The notes beneath the pieces were generated by a model. That model made no database searches, was not told where the DNA came from, and worked only from the letters and a program-made list of their open reading frames with translations. Of a stretch of DNA of 64,000 nucleotides, positions 33,168 through 42,666 are shown one piece after another. Location: NCBI RefSeq assembly GCF_900090145.1, contig NZ_FMHI01000008.1:124001-188000 (forward strand), given 5' to 3'. Position 1 is the first letter of the stretch. Each line of letters starts with the position of its first letter. The position numbers were made by a program, and so were the translations under genes. Source of the DNA: Streptomyces sp. WMMB 322. GTDB lineage: Bacteria > Actinomycetota > Actinomycetes > Streptomycetales > Streptomycetaceae.

Positions 33168-35360
33168 ATGCCTGAGTCCACGACCATCCGCTGGGAACAG
33201 GACGGGTCCGGCGTCGTCACCCTCGTGCTGGACGACCCGGACCAGTCCGCGAACACCATGAACGCCGCGTTCAAGGAGTCGCTCGGCGTCGTCGCCGACC
33301 GCCTCGAGCGTGAGAACGAGGCCGGCAACCTCCGCGGCGTGATCTTCACTTCCGCCAAGAAGACCTTCTTCGCCGGCGGCGACCTCAACGACCTCATCCG
33401 CGCCCGCCCCGAGGACGCCCAGGAGGTCTTCGAGGGCAGCATGCAGCTCAAGCGCGATCTGCGGCGCATCGAGACCCTCGGCAAGCCCGTCGTCGCCGCC
33501 ATCAACGGCGCCGCGCTCGGCGGGGGCTTCGAGATCACGCTCGCCTGCCACCACCGTGTCGCCCTCGACGCGAAGGGCTCCAAGATCGGCTGTCCGGAGG
33601 CCACCCTCGGCCTGCTTCCCGCAGCCGGCGGCGTGACCCGCACGGTCCGTCTGCTGGGGATCGCCGACGCGCTGCTCAACGTGCTCCTCCAGGGGCAGCA
33701 GTACTTCCCGGCCAAGGCCAAGGAGAAGGGCCTCGTCCACGAGGTCGTGGACAGCGAGGAAGCCATGCTGGCCGCTGCCCACGCCTTCATCGACGCCAAC
33801 CCGGAGTCCGTGCAGCCCTGGGACGTGAAGGGCTACAAGATCCCCGGCGGCACCCCGTCGAGCCCGAAGCTCGCCGCCAACCTCCCCGCATTCCCGGCCA
33901 ACTTGAGGAAGCAGACGGGCGGCGCCCCCTACCCCGCCCAGCACAACATCCTGGCCGCGGCGGTCGAGGGCGCCCAGGTCGACTTCGAACTCGCCCAGGT
34001 CATCGAGGCCCGCTACTTCGTCGAACTGGTCACCGGCCAGATCTCGAAGAACATGATCCAGGCGTTCTTCTTCGACATGCAGGCCGTCAACGCCGGCCGC
34101 AGCCGCCCCAAGGGCATCGAGTCCCGCCCGGTCCGGAAGGTCGCCGTCCTCGGCGCCGGCATGATGGGCGCGGGCATCGCCTACTCCTGCGCGAAGGCCG
34201 GCATCGACGTCGTCCTCAAGGACGTCTCCCTGGAGGCCGCCGAGAAGGGCAAGCGCTACTCGCAGGGCCTGCTGGAGAAGGCGCTCGAGCGCGGCCGTAC
34301 GACCGAGGCGAAGCGGGACGAGCTGCTCGCCCGCATCACACCCGCCGCGGAACCGCAGGCCGTCGCGGGCTGCGACGCCGTCATCGAGGCGGTCTTCGAG
34401 GACCCGGCGCTCAAGCACAAGGTCTTCCAGGAGATCCAGGACATCGTCGCCCCCGATGCCCTGCTGTGCTCCAACACCTCCACGCTGCCCATCACCGCCC
34501 TCGCCGAAGGCGTCGAGCGCCAGGCCGACTTCATCGGGCTGCACTTCTTCTCACCGGTCGACAAGATGCCGCTGGTGGAGATCATCAAGGGCCGCGGCAC
34601 GGGGGAGGAGGCCCTGGCACGCGCCTTCGACCTGGTGCAGCAGATCAAGAAGACCCCGATCGTCGTCAACGACTCCCGGGGATTCTTCACCTCACGGGTC
34701 ATCGGGCACTTCATCAACGAGGGAGTCGCCCTCGTCGGCGAGGGCGTGGAGCCCGCGACCGTCGAGCAGGCGGCAGCGCAGGCCGGCTACCCCGCCAAGG
34801 TGCTCTCGCTGATGGACGAGCTCACCCTCACCCTGCCCCGCAAGATCCGCGAGGAGACCCGGCGCGGGCTGGAGGCCGAGGGCATCGAGTGGAAGGCGCA
34901 TCCGGCGGACGCCGTCATCGACAGGATGGTCGACGAGTTCGGGCGCACGGGCCGCAGCGGCGGAGCCGGCTTCTACGACTACGGCGAGGACGGCAAGCGC
35001 GTCAGGCTCTGGCCGGGCCTGCGCGAGCACTTCAAGAAGGACGCCGACCCCGGCATCCCGTTCGAGGACATGAAGGAACGGATGCTCTTCGCCGAGGCGC
35101 TGGACACCGTCCGGCTCTTCGAGGAGGGCGTGCTGACCTCGGTCGCCGACGCCAACGTCGGCTCCATCCTGGGCATCGGCTTCCCGCCGTGGACGGGCGG
35201 CGTCATCCAGTACATCAACGGCTACGAGGGCGGCCCAGCCGGGTTCGTGGAGCGCGCCCGCGAGCTCCAGGAGCGCTACGGCGACCGATTCGCCGTGCCG
35301 GACCTCCTCGCGGAGAAGGCCGGCAAGGGCGAGTTCTTCAAGGACGACACCCCTGGATGA
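33168..35360 (+). CDS. fadJ: Bifunctional enoyl-CoA hydratase / 3-hydroxyacyl-CoA dehydrogenase (FadJ/FadB type)
   Basis: 730-aa fusion covering the middle two steps of beta-oxidation. The N-terminal crotonase domain has the oxyanion region ALGGGFE and catalytic glutamates E122 and E144. The NAD-binding domain starts at VAVLGAGMMGAGIAYS (near 325), and H459 in GLHFFSPVDKM is the catalytic His of the dehydrogenase. It closes the operon; together the genes provide a complete branched-acyl-CoA cycle. Confidence 0.94.
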   Translation: MPESTTIRWEQDGSGVVTLVLDDPDQSANTMNAAFKESLGVVADRLERENEAGNLRGVIFTSAKKTFFAGGDLNDLIRARPEDAQEVFEGSMQLKRDLRRIETLGKPVVAAINGAALGGGFEITLACHHRVALDAKGSKIGCPEATLGLLPAAGGVTRTVRLLGIADALLNVLLQGQQYFPAKAKEKGLVHEVVDSEEAMLAAAHAFIDANPESVQPWDVKGYKIPGGTPSSPKLAANLPAFPANLRKQTGGAPYPAQHNILAAAVEGAQVDFELAQVIEARYFVELVTGQISKNMIQAFFFDMQAVNAGRSRPKGIESRPVRKVAVLGAGMMGAGIAYSCAKAGIDVVLKDVSLEAAEKGKRYSQGLLEKALERGRTTEAKRDELLARITPAAEPQAVAGCDAVIEAVFEDPALKHKVFQEIQDIVAPDALLCSNTSTLPITALAEGVERQADFIGLHFFSPVDKMPLVEIIKGRGTGEEALARAFDLVQQIKKTPIVVNDSRGFFTSRVIGHFINEGVALVGEGVEPATVEQAAAQAGYPAKVLSLMDELTLTLPRKIREETRRGLEAEGIEWKAHPADAVIDRMVDEFGRTGRSGGAGFYDYGEDGKRVRLWPGLREHFKKDADPGIPFEDMKERMLFAEALDTVRLFEEGVLTSVADANVGSILGIGFPPWTGGVIQYINGYEGGPAGFVERARELQERYGDRFAVPDLLAEKAGKGEFFKDDTPG

Positions 35361-35378
35361 ATGAGTCCGGTGTCCTGG

Positions 35379-35510
35379 TGGCCGTAGGCGGTCGGGGATC
35401 GCCTGATCGTGGCGCCGCGCTGGTGTCCCAGTCGTGCCAGAAGGCGGCTGCCACGGTCAGGAGGCGTTGGCCGGTGCGGGCGAAGACGCGGCGGCGGGGG
35501 TTGTGCCGCC
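35379..35510 (-). pseudogene. Possible transposase C-terminal remnant
   Basis: Read leftward, one frame gives RTGQRLLTVAAAFWHDWDT and the next frame continues IRRSPTAYGHQ. Joined by a frameshift these resemble the usual end of an IS982-like actinomycete transposase (QRLLALTAAIWHN... RSLTAYDH). No start, inverted repeat or remainder of the element is visible. Confidence 0.4.
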
Positions 35511-35539
35511 GTGGTCTTCCCGGCTGAGCCGGCCCGAGG

Positions 35540-35570
35540 GGGCCGGGGCCGGAGGAGACGGCCCCGGCCC
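35540..35570. terminator. Hairpin between convergent genes
   Basis: GGGCCGGGGCC and GGCCCCGGCCC form a perfect 11-bp stem with a 9-base loop. It lies 180 bases after fadJ and about 135 bases after the stop of the leftward gene, so it may be a bidirectional terminator. Confidence 0.5.
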
Positions 35571-35706
35571 ACTGCCGGGAGCAGGCGGGGCGGCCATGCC
35601 GGCCGAGGGGAACCGAGGAGAACCTGCACCACCGCCAGGCGCAGCGGTTCCGCGTCGGAGAGTCCCGGGGCCGCCCGGTCCGGCGACGAGGAGCTGCGCC
35701 TGCGTC

Positions 35707-36171
35707 TCACAACCGCAGTCCGCTGCCTTGTGGCCCGTAGAGGTCCAGGAGCCGTGTGCGGGCGGCGTGCAGGCGTCGAGCGATGATCTCCGCTACGCAT
35801 CGGGTGAGTTCCTGCCCGAAGACGGGCTCTTCTCGGCACAGTTGCCGTACGGCTTCCGCGTCGAATTCGAGCGCCCTGACAGGTGAGAGGGCGGAGGCTC
35901 CCAAGTGCCAGGTGTGGGGCGGGAACAGCCACGACCAGCCGAGCAGCTTGTCGGGGCCCAGAGTCTCCACTTGGGCGGCGCGGCGTCCGGGAACATGGAG
36001 ATCGAGGGTTACCGCGCCGGTCCGGATGATCCAGAAGCGGTCGGCGCGGCGGCCCTCCTCGAAGATGCGTGCCCCTTTGGGGAATTGCGTCTCGTGCGAC
36101 AACTGCACCATCCGGTCGCGCCCGGCGGACGGCAGGTGGCTGATCAGCCGGGGGCTTGTCGGGGACGTCAT
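35707..36171 (-). CDS. Cyclic-nucleotide-binding domain protein (Crp-like, no HTH)
   Basis: 154-aa protein made of a single cNMP-binding beta-barrel: FPKGARIFEEGRRADRFWIIRTGAVTLDLHVP, then LGWSWLFPPHTWHLGASALSPVRALEFDAEAVRQL. The DNA-binding helix-turn-helix of Crp/Fnr proteins is missing, and the protein ends after the C-helix. The PxxxHxW loop suggests a redox or ligand sensor that works by protein contact. GAAGGA precedes the start. It follows the DoxX gene on the same strand in the dormancy island. Confidence 0.85.
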   Translation of the reverse strand: MTSPTSPRLISHLPSAGRDRMVQLSHETQFPKGARIFEEGRRADRFWIIRTGAVTLDLHVPGRRAAQVETLGPDKLLGWSWLFPPHTWHLGASALSPVRALEFDAEAVRQLCREEPVFGQELTRCVAEIIARRLHAARTRLLDLYGPQGSGLRL

Positions 36172-36266
36172 GGTTGTCCTTCCGTCGGTCTGCCGCTCAT
36201 CGCGGCGCCGTACTGCCTTGTGTACATGGAGGTGGGCAAAACGGCCCGGGCCGAGCCGGCGGAGGT

Positions 36267-36281
36267 GTCCCGGCCCGGGAC
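36267..36281. promoter_or_regulatory. Palindrome upstream of the cyclic-nucleotide-binding gene
   Basis: GTCCCGGCCCGGGAC is a perfect palindrome with 7-bp arms and one central base. It lies 96 bases before the start at 36171 and directly after the DoxX stop. It could be an operator or a terminator stem. A partial dormancy-box match (GGGACGCAAGCCCG, 36277-36290) overlaps its right end. Confidence 0.45.
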
Positions 36282-36295
36282 GCAAGCCCGTGCGT

Positions 36296-36907
36296 TCACT
36301 GCAGCCAGCGGTTGCGGCTGACGAACGGGAACCGCTCCCACGTCCTGCCGAGCCCCCAGGTACGGCCGGCGGAGGCGACTGCGAGAGCGATCAGGACGAC
36401 GGCATAGACGAGGTGGTAGTCCAGGACCGGGTTGGTCGACATGCTGGGCGAGCCGTCCGACAGGTACCGCGCAGGCGGCCACTCGGCCGCCCACATCAGG
36501 CCCATCAGCACAGTCCCGGCCACTGCTGTGAGCCGCAGGGCGACGCCGGCCGCGAGGGCGGTGCCGATGCCGAGGAGCCCGAGCATGAACAGCCAGTCGG
36601 CCCAGACGGCTCGGGCCCAGGAGTGGAAGGTGGACTCGAACGGTCCGGTGGCCACGCCGGACAGGAAGCCCTTGGTCGGTGAACCCCCGTCGATCCAGCC
36701 CTTGCCGGAGGGGGTGGCGTACCCCCAGCCGAAGAGCTTGTCGAAGAACGCCCAGAGGAATACGCCGCCGACGATCAGCCGCACTGCGGCGAAGTTCTTC
36801 TCGACGGTCGTGGAGGCCGAGGACTCCGCGGTGTGCGAAGTGCTGCGGGCCTGGTGCCTGCGCCACGGACGGGATATCCGTGAGCGGGTCGGCTGGTGAA
36901 CGGCCAT
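36296..36907 (-). CDS. DoxX/DoxD-like membrane protein
   Basis: 203-aa membrane protein with about four hydrophobic segments (LIVGGVFLWAFFDKLFGWGY, WLFMLGLLGIGTALAAGVAL, AVAGTVLMGLMWAAEW, YHLVYAVVLIALAVASAG). The FDKLFGWGYATP region and the length resemble the DoxD subunit of thiosulfate:quinone oxidoreductase and other DoxX proteins, which link membrane redox to quinones. A soluble Arg-rich tail of 35 residues comes first. GAAGGGA lies nine bases before the ATG. Confidence 0.83.
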   Translation of the reverse strand: MAVHQPTRSRISRPWRRHQARSTSHTAESSASTTVEKNFAAVRLIVGGVFLWAFFDKLFGWGYATPSGKGWIDGGSPTKGFLSGVATGPFESTFHSWARAVWADWLFMLGLLGIGTALAAGVALRLTAVAGTVLMGLMWAAEWPPARYLSDGSPSMSTNPVLDYHLVYAVVLIALAVASAGRTWGLGRTWERFPFVSRNRWLQ

Positions 36908-37013
36908 GACGGTTGTCCCTTCAAGGGGGCGGATCGAACGCGGTCTGTGGTGTCCGAAGCAAATGTGCCGCGGCCGGCAACGGCGGCTCTGCCGGCATGA
37001 GGCCTCTTCCGGT

Positions 37014-37027
37014 GGGCCGAACGTCCC
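37014..37027. promoter_or_regulatory. DosR-box-like palindrome 1
   Basis: GGGCCGAACGTCCC fits GGGNC-N4-GNCCC, the layout of the mycobacterial DosR box core (GGGAC-N4-GTCCC). It lies 107 bases upstream of the doxX-like start. The proposed binder is the DevR-like regulator encoded at 38287. Confidence 0.6.
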
Positions 37028-37149
37028 GCTTGCGCGGGCCCGTTGGGCCTCGACTGCCGGACGGTGACTGTGCGGTGGCACCGGAGGGGACGAGCACGGT
37101 CCCCCCGCTTCGGGACGCCGGTACGGGGCCCGGGGGTCCCGGCCGCCGA

Positions 37150-37163
37150 GGGCCGAACGGCGG
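37150..37163. promoter_or_regulatory. DosR-box-like half-degenerate site
   Basis: GGGCCGAACGGCGG shares eleven bases with the complete site 22 bases downstream, but its right arm is broken. A 22-base offset is close to two helical turns, as for paired primary and secondary sites. Confidence 0.45.
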
Positions 37164-37171
37164 CCGACGCC

Positions 37172-37185
37172 GGGCCGAACGGCCC
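37172..37185. promoter_or_regulatory. DosR-box-like palindrome 2
   Basis: GGGCCGAACGGCCC is a 5-bp-arm palindrome of the GGGNC-N4-GNCCC type, 94 bases upstream of the universal stress protein start at 37279. Confidence 0.6.
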
Positions 37186-37278
37186 CTCTCCGTCGCTGTG
37201 TTGCCGACCGGATGCTGTGGTCACGAAGGAACACAGGGGTGTGCCGGGCACACCGTCGAGAGTGGGGAAGGCTTCGTC

Positions 37279-38142
37279 ATGGAACGTGCAATCGTCGTCG
37301 GGGTGGACGGCTCCGAGGAGAGCATGGCCGCAGCCGCATGGGCGGCCGAGGAAGCGGTGCGCCGCGAGCTGCCTGTGCATCTCGTGCACGCCTGGTTCTG
37401 GCAGCCCGTTGATGTGCCGATCGTCCGGCCTCCGGACGTACAGGAGCAGGCGGGCAAGGACCTGCTGAACCTGGCGGAAAAGGAACTCAGCGAGCGTTAC
37501 CCGAAGGTGCGGCTGTCGTCCGAGGCAGTGGGCGAGTCGGCGTCCCCGGCGCTGCTGAAGGCCGCCGAGCGGGCAGAGATGCTCGTCATCGGGTCCCGCG
37601 GACTCGGTGCCCTCACCGGTTATCTGCTCGGCTCGTGCGGACGACGTGTCATCGGTTCCTCCCCGCGGCCCGTGGTCGCCGTCCGGGCCGGTACGGACTC
37701 GCCGGCACGCCGGGAAGTCGTCGTGGGCCAGCAGGGCGACGCGGAAGAGTGCAGTGAGGTGCTGCGGTTCGCGTTCGAGACCGCGGCCGCACGGGGGGCG
37801 ACGGTGCGGGCGCTGCGTGCGTGGAGTCTGCCGCCGGTCTACATCTACACCCCCGGCCCCTTGGGCCCTCCCGGGCAGAGCGGTGGAACGACGGCGCTGG
37901 AGCAGGCGGCGCTGGAGAAGGCCCTGGCTCCGTGGCGTGAGCGCTTCCCGGAGGTGCCGGTCATCGCGCAGGTCGAGATGGGCAACCCCGGACACGTGCT
38001 CGTCGAAGCAGCCGAGGGGGCGCAGTTGCTGGTGGTCGGCCGCCGCACACGCCGTGCTCCGATCGGGACCCGCATCGGGTCCGTCGCCCAAGCCTGCCTC
38101 CACCACGTGCACTGCCCGGTGGCGGTCGTCCCGCACGACTGA
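37279..38142 (+). CDS. Universal stress protein, tandem UspA domains
   Basis: 287-aa protein with two UspA domains (about 1-140 and 150-287). The first has the full ATP-binding pattern G-2x-G-9x-G-S in GSRGLGALTGYLLGS. The second keeps the fold (EMGNPGHVLVEAAEGAQLLVVG) but its loop, GRRTRRAPIGTRIGS, departs from the pattern. Tandem Usp proteins are typical members of mycobacterial and Streptomyces dormancy regulons. The gene faces away from doxX across the box-bearing promoter region. Confidence 0.92.
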   Translation: MERAIVVGVDGSEESMAAAAWAAEEAVRRELPVHLVHAWFWQPVDVPIVRPPDVQEQAGKDLLNLAEKELSERYPKVRLSSEAVGESASPALLKAAERAEMLVIGSRGLGALTGYLLGSCGRRVIGSSPRPVVAVRAGTDSPARREVVVGQQGDAEECSEVLRFAFETAAARGATVRALRAWSLPPVYIYTPGPLGPPGQSGGTTALEQAALEKALAPWRERFPEVPVIAQVEMGNPGHVLVEAAEGAQLLVVGRRTRRAPIGTRIGSVAQACLHHVHCPVAVVPHD

Positions 38143-38162
38143 CACCGGCCGGGTGCCGCGTA

Positions 38163-38196
38163 CGGCAGAGCCGGGCCCGCCGGCCCGGCTCTGCCG
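38163..38196. terminator. Bidirectional hairpin between the stress protein and response regulator genes
   Basis: Perfect 15-bp stem (arm CGGCAGAGCCGGGCC) with a 4-base loop, 21 bases after the universal stress protein stop. The response-regulator gene ends convergently at 38287. Confidence 0.8.
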
Positions 38197-38286
38197 CGTG
38201 CCCGGCGCAGGTCCCGCGGCGTGCACCGTGGCGCGTCTCGTCGGCTGTGAGTGGCCTGACGGATCCCGCTTGTGGTGTGCGCGCTG

Positions 38287-39012
38287 TCAGCGACTGTGCC
38301 TTCGCCCGGGCTCGGAGGCCCCTTTTCCCTTGGGCTGTTCCTGTGCGGCGAGCGCCTGGGTGGCGATCACGGCGGCTTGCACACGGCGTTCCACGCCGAG
38401 CTTGGCCAGCAGCCGGGAGATGTTGTTCTTCACCGTCTTCTCGGCCAGGTAGAGCCGCTTGCCGATCTCACGGTTGGTCAGCCCCTCACCCACCAGGGCC
38501 AGGATCTCCTGTTCGCGTTCCGTCAGGCCGGGCAGAGTCTCCTCCGGCTCTTCCGAACCGGCGCGAAGCCGGGTCATCAGGCGTGTGGTGGCGCCGGGGT
38601 CGAGCATCGACTGCCCCGACGCGACGGTGCGTACGGCGGTGACCAGGTCGGTGCCCGTTATCTGTTTGAGTACGTAGCCCGATGCGCCGGCCATGATCGC
38701 GTCGAGCAGGGCTTCTTCGTCGTCGAAGGAGGTCAGCATCAGGCAGGCGAGTTCCGGCATGCGGGAGCGCAGCTCCCGGCATACACGTACGCCGTCCCCG
38801 TCGGGCAGTCGCACGTCGAGGACCGCGACCTGCGGGCGCAGCGCGGGAATGCGGACGAGCGCCTGCTCGGCTGTCGCGGCCTCGCCGACGACCGTCAGAT
38901 CGGGTTCGGCGTCCAGCAGGTCGCGCACACCTCGGCGGACGACCTCGTGGTCGTCGAGGAGGAAGACACTGACCGGGGCTTTCGAGTCTGTGCCATCGTC
39001 GCTGTCCGTCAT
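38287..39012 (-). CDS. osdR: DevR/DosR-like (OsdR-type) response regulator
   Basis: 241-aa NarL/LuxR-type regulator. The receiver domain has [12 protein letters not shown] and the phospho-acceptor D66 ([13 protein letters not shown]). The DNA-binding part, [22 protein letters not shown] followed by [20 protein letters not shown] and ERRVQAAV, is nearly identical in pattern to mycobacterial DosR, including the AEKTVKN recognition helix. It should control hypoxia and dormancy genes. The start at 39012 was chosen by match to the family; longer in-frame starts exist. Its cognate kinase is at 39904. Confidence 0.92.
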   Translation of the reverse strand: MTDSDDGTDSKAPVSVFLLDDHEVVRRGVRDLLDAEPDLTVVGEAATAEQALVRIPALRPQVAVLDVRLPDGDGVRVCRELRSRMPELACLMLTSFDDEEALLDAIMAGASGYVLKQITGTDLVTAVRTVASGQSMLDPGATTRLMTRLRAGSEEPEETLPGLTEREQEILALVGEGLTNREIGKRLYLAEKTVKNNISRLLAKLGVERRVQAAVIATQALAAQEQPKGKGASEPGRRHSR

Positions 39013-39311
39013 CTGATTCCCATGCTTTCGGAGTGCGTTCCGCCGCGCCGGCATGATGCATCGTCCTCGCAACCAGGGTGCGAACGCCAGGGCGGAACGG
39101 AATTCCGCCGCCGCGCACCCGTGGGCGGAGTCGACGGCGCCGTCGCCGGGCCGGGGCGCGGAGCCGGGTTCAGCCCGGCGCCGGAGGTTTTCCGGCAGGC
39201 CCGGGGCGAGGGCGGGGCCTTTCGGCCCTGGTGCCGGAGTGCCGAGCAGGGTGACGCTGGTTCATTGGCCGGACGGCTGTCCCGACCGGCAGGTATTCAA
39301 GGGTGGGGATG
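39013..39311. other. Divergent promoter region of the response regulator and the PNPOx-like gene
   Basis: This 299-base gap contains one complete dormancy-box-like palindrome (39215-39228) and a separate GCCGGG-N5-CCCGGC inverted repeat at 39163-39179. The segment just before 39312 is less GC-rich (TTCATTGG near 39261). No gene is seen. Confidence 0.5.
39215..39228. promoter_or_regulatory. DosR-box-like palindrome 3
   Basis: GGGCCTTTCGGCCC has the same GGGCC-N3-CGNCCC form as the sites at 37014 and 37172. It lies 84 bases before the PNPOx-like gene and could also control the divergent regulator gene. Confidence 0.6.
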
Positions 39312-39785
39312 ATGAGCGAGAGCGTCTTGTGGAGGCTGGACGGCCCCGAAGAGCCGGGAGCGCAGCAGCACATGAAACCGCTGGACCGCGCAACTGCGTT
39401 GCGGCTGCTGACCTCGGTCACTCTGGGACGTCTCTTCTTCACCCAGCAGGCCCTTCCGGCTGTGCGCCCCGTCATTCATGTCCTGGACGGTGAGGACGTC
39501 GTCGTCCGGCTGAGCGACGCGGCTGCGCTGGCGGCCGTGACCGTACCGGCCGACGGCACGGGGGCCGTCGTGGCCTTCGAGGCCGATGCCATCGACCCCG
39601 AACGGCACCTCGGCTGGAGCGTCGTCGTCACAGGCTACGCCCGTCGTGTCGACGACCCGGCGGAGCTCGAGCGCTTCGGAGGCCTTCTGCGTCCCTGGGC
39701 TCCCGGGACCGTCACCGGGACGCTGCGCATCCGGCCGGACCTGGTCACGGGAATCGAGTTCGTCGACGCCGCGGCCGACGGGTGA
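39312..39785 (+). CDS. Pyridoxamine 5'-phosphate oxidase-like flavin-binding protein
   Basis: 157-aa split-barrel protein of the pyridoxamine-oxidase/FMN-binding group. Typical elements are LLTSVTLGRLFFTQQALPAVRPVIHVLDGEDVVVRL and the substrate-side WSVVVTGYARRV. Members of this group are regular parts of DosR-type regulons and bind FMN or F420. Starts at 39303 (GTG), 39309 and 39312 are possible; AAGGG fits the last best. Confidence 0.85.
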   Translation: MSESVLWRLDGPEEPGAQQHMKPLDRATALRLLTSVTLGRLFFTQQALPAVRPVIHVLDGEDVVVRLSDAAALAAVTVPADGTGAVVAFEADAIDPERHLGWSVVVTGYARRVDDPAELERFGGLLRPWAPGTVTGTLRIRPDLVTGIEFVDAAADG

Positions 39786-39903
39786 CCCGCGCGGTTCACG
39801 GGTGCGGCGACGTGCGCGCCATGGACGGCTCTCGTCTTCCGGGACGTCACCACGGTGCGCGCGGGTGAGGTGTTTCGCCGCCCCGTCCGCTCCGGGGCTC
39901 GGC

Positions 39904-41724
<1,821 letters not shown>

Positions 41725-41738
41725 TCAGACGACAGAAC

Positions 41739-42506
41739 CTAGTGGTCGGGGGACTGCGGGGCGCGCTCCTTCGGGAACGCGCCCCGCAGTTCCTCCTTGA
41801 GCGACCGCTGGAACGCGGTCATCAGCGCCTGCACGACCATCGGCTGCATATGGGCCGACAGCGACTTCATCCGCTCGACCTGCTCCGGGTCGCTCTCGCG
41901 CGCCCGGTAGGGCTCCCACACCTCGTCCTTGAACAGGCGGCTCAGCTCCCGTGCGGCTGCACGCGCATGTTCGAGCATGGCTTCGCGTGCGGCGAGGATC
42001 GTCTCCTGTGACAGCGGCATGTCCAGCACCCGCACTCCGAGGTGCAGCAGTGCGGGGTCCACGAGGAAGCGGGCCGGGTCGTCCGTGGTCTCCAGGACGC
42101 CCATCGCGGTCAGCCGCTCCAGGTCGTCACCGGTCAGCTCGCGGCCCACGCGCCGCTCCAGGACCTCCCGCGTCGCCTCGTCGACGGTGTCGGGCATCCA
42201 GGAGGCCACCATGGCCCGGTGGATCGCCAGGTCGTGCGGGTCGGTGTCCTCGGGCAGGCGCTGCAGGTAGCGCTCGATGGCCGACAGCGTCATGCCCTGG
42301 TTCTGCAGTTCCTCGATCAGCGCCAGCCGGGACAGGTGCGCCGGGCCGTAGCGGCCGACCCTGCGCGGCCCGATGGTGGGCGGCGGAAGCAGACCCCGCG
42401 TGCTGTAGAAGCGGACGGTGCGGACCGTCACGCCCGCCCGCGCGGCGAGCTCGTCCACGGTCAGGCTGTCCGCGTCCGCCCGGCCGTTGCGCTGCTGCTG
42501 CTCCAT
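41739..42506 (-). CDS. MerR family transcriptional regulator
   Basis: 255-aa regulator. The MerR helix-turn-helix is at residues 15-82 (LTVDELAARAGVTVRTVRFYSTRGLLPPP, then RRVGRYGPAHLSRLALIEELQNQGMTL). The long C-terminal helical domain has no Cys metal site and is likely to bind an organic ligand. Homologues in actinomycetes often sit beside acyl-CoA ligase or dehydrogenase genes. Here the divergent neighbour is only a fadD remnant. Confidence 0.9.
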   Translation of the reverse strand: MEQQQRNGRADADSLTVDELAARAGVTVRTVRFYSTRGLLPPPTIGPRRVGRYGPAHLSRLALIEELQNQGMTLSAIERYLQRLPEDTDPHDLAIHRAMVASWMPDTVDEATREVLERRVGRELTGDDLERLTAMGVLETTDDPARFLVDPALLHLGVRVLDMPLSQETILAAREAMLEHARAAARELSRLFKDEVWEPYRARESDPEQVERMKSLSAHMQPMVVQALMTAFQRSLKEELRGAFPKERAPQSPDH

Positions 42507-42549
42507 GCGTCCGCTCTCTCCCTGACCCGGTCTGTTCCAAGTGTGTTCA

Positions 42550-42562
42550 ACAGTATTGCTGT
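42550..42562. promoter_or_regulatory. Inverted repeat upstream of merR (ACAG-N5-CTGT)
   Basis: ACAGTATTGCTGT lies 44 bases before the MerR start in an AT-richer patch. The size and position fit a MerR-type operator spanning a promoter spacer. Confidence 0.45.
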
Positions 42563-42570
42563 CTCACCAC

Positions 42571-42585
42571 CCTTGTACTGCAAGG
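42571..42585. promoter_or_regulatory. Inverted repeat between merR and the fadD remnant (CCTTG-N5-CAAGG)
   Basis: CCTTGTACTGCAAGG has perfect 5-bp arms and lies next to the repeat at 42550. The two may be the original divergent control region of merR and fadD. Confidence 0.45.
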
Positions 42586-42666
42586 CTTCCGAGGGAGATT
42601 CCCCGGGTCCGCCGGGGAAGCCCGGGCACCGGCAGAGCCGTATCCAGCCCCCGGAGGCGCCGTCGG

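Larger units (their letters stand above)
35361..35706. other. Intergenic region with decayed transposase end and hairpin
   Basis: This 346-base gap lies between the convergent fadJ and cyclic-nucleotide-binding genes. It holds a frameshifted transposase-like C-terminus (about 35379-35510, minus strand) and an 11-bp hairpin (35540-35570). No intact gene is seen. Confidence 0.5.
36908..37278. other. Divergent promoter region of the dormancy island
   Basis: This 371-base gap between the leftward doxX-like gene and the rightward universal stress gene holds three copies of GGGCCGAACG (37014, 37150, 37172), two of them complete palindromes. It also has a wider inverted repeat GGGGAC-N7-GTCCCC near 37086-37104. 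I see no gene in it. Confidence 0.65.

Noticed and set aside
37086..37104. GGGGAC-N7-GTCCCC as a further dormancy box
   Set aside because: Arms are right but the spacer is 7 instead of 4, so the half-sites would lie on a different face of the helix; kept only as a note in the intergenic entry.
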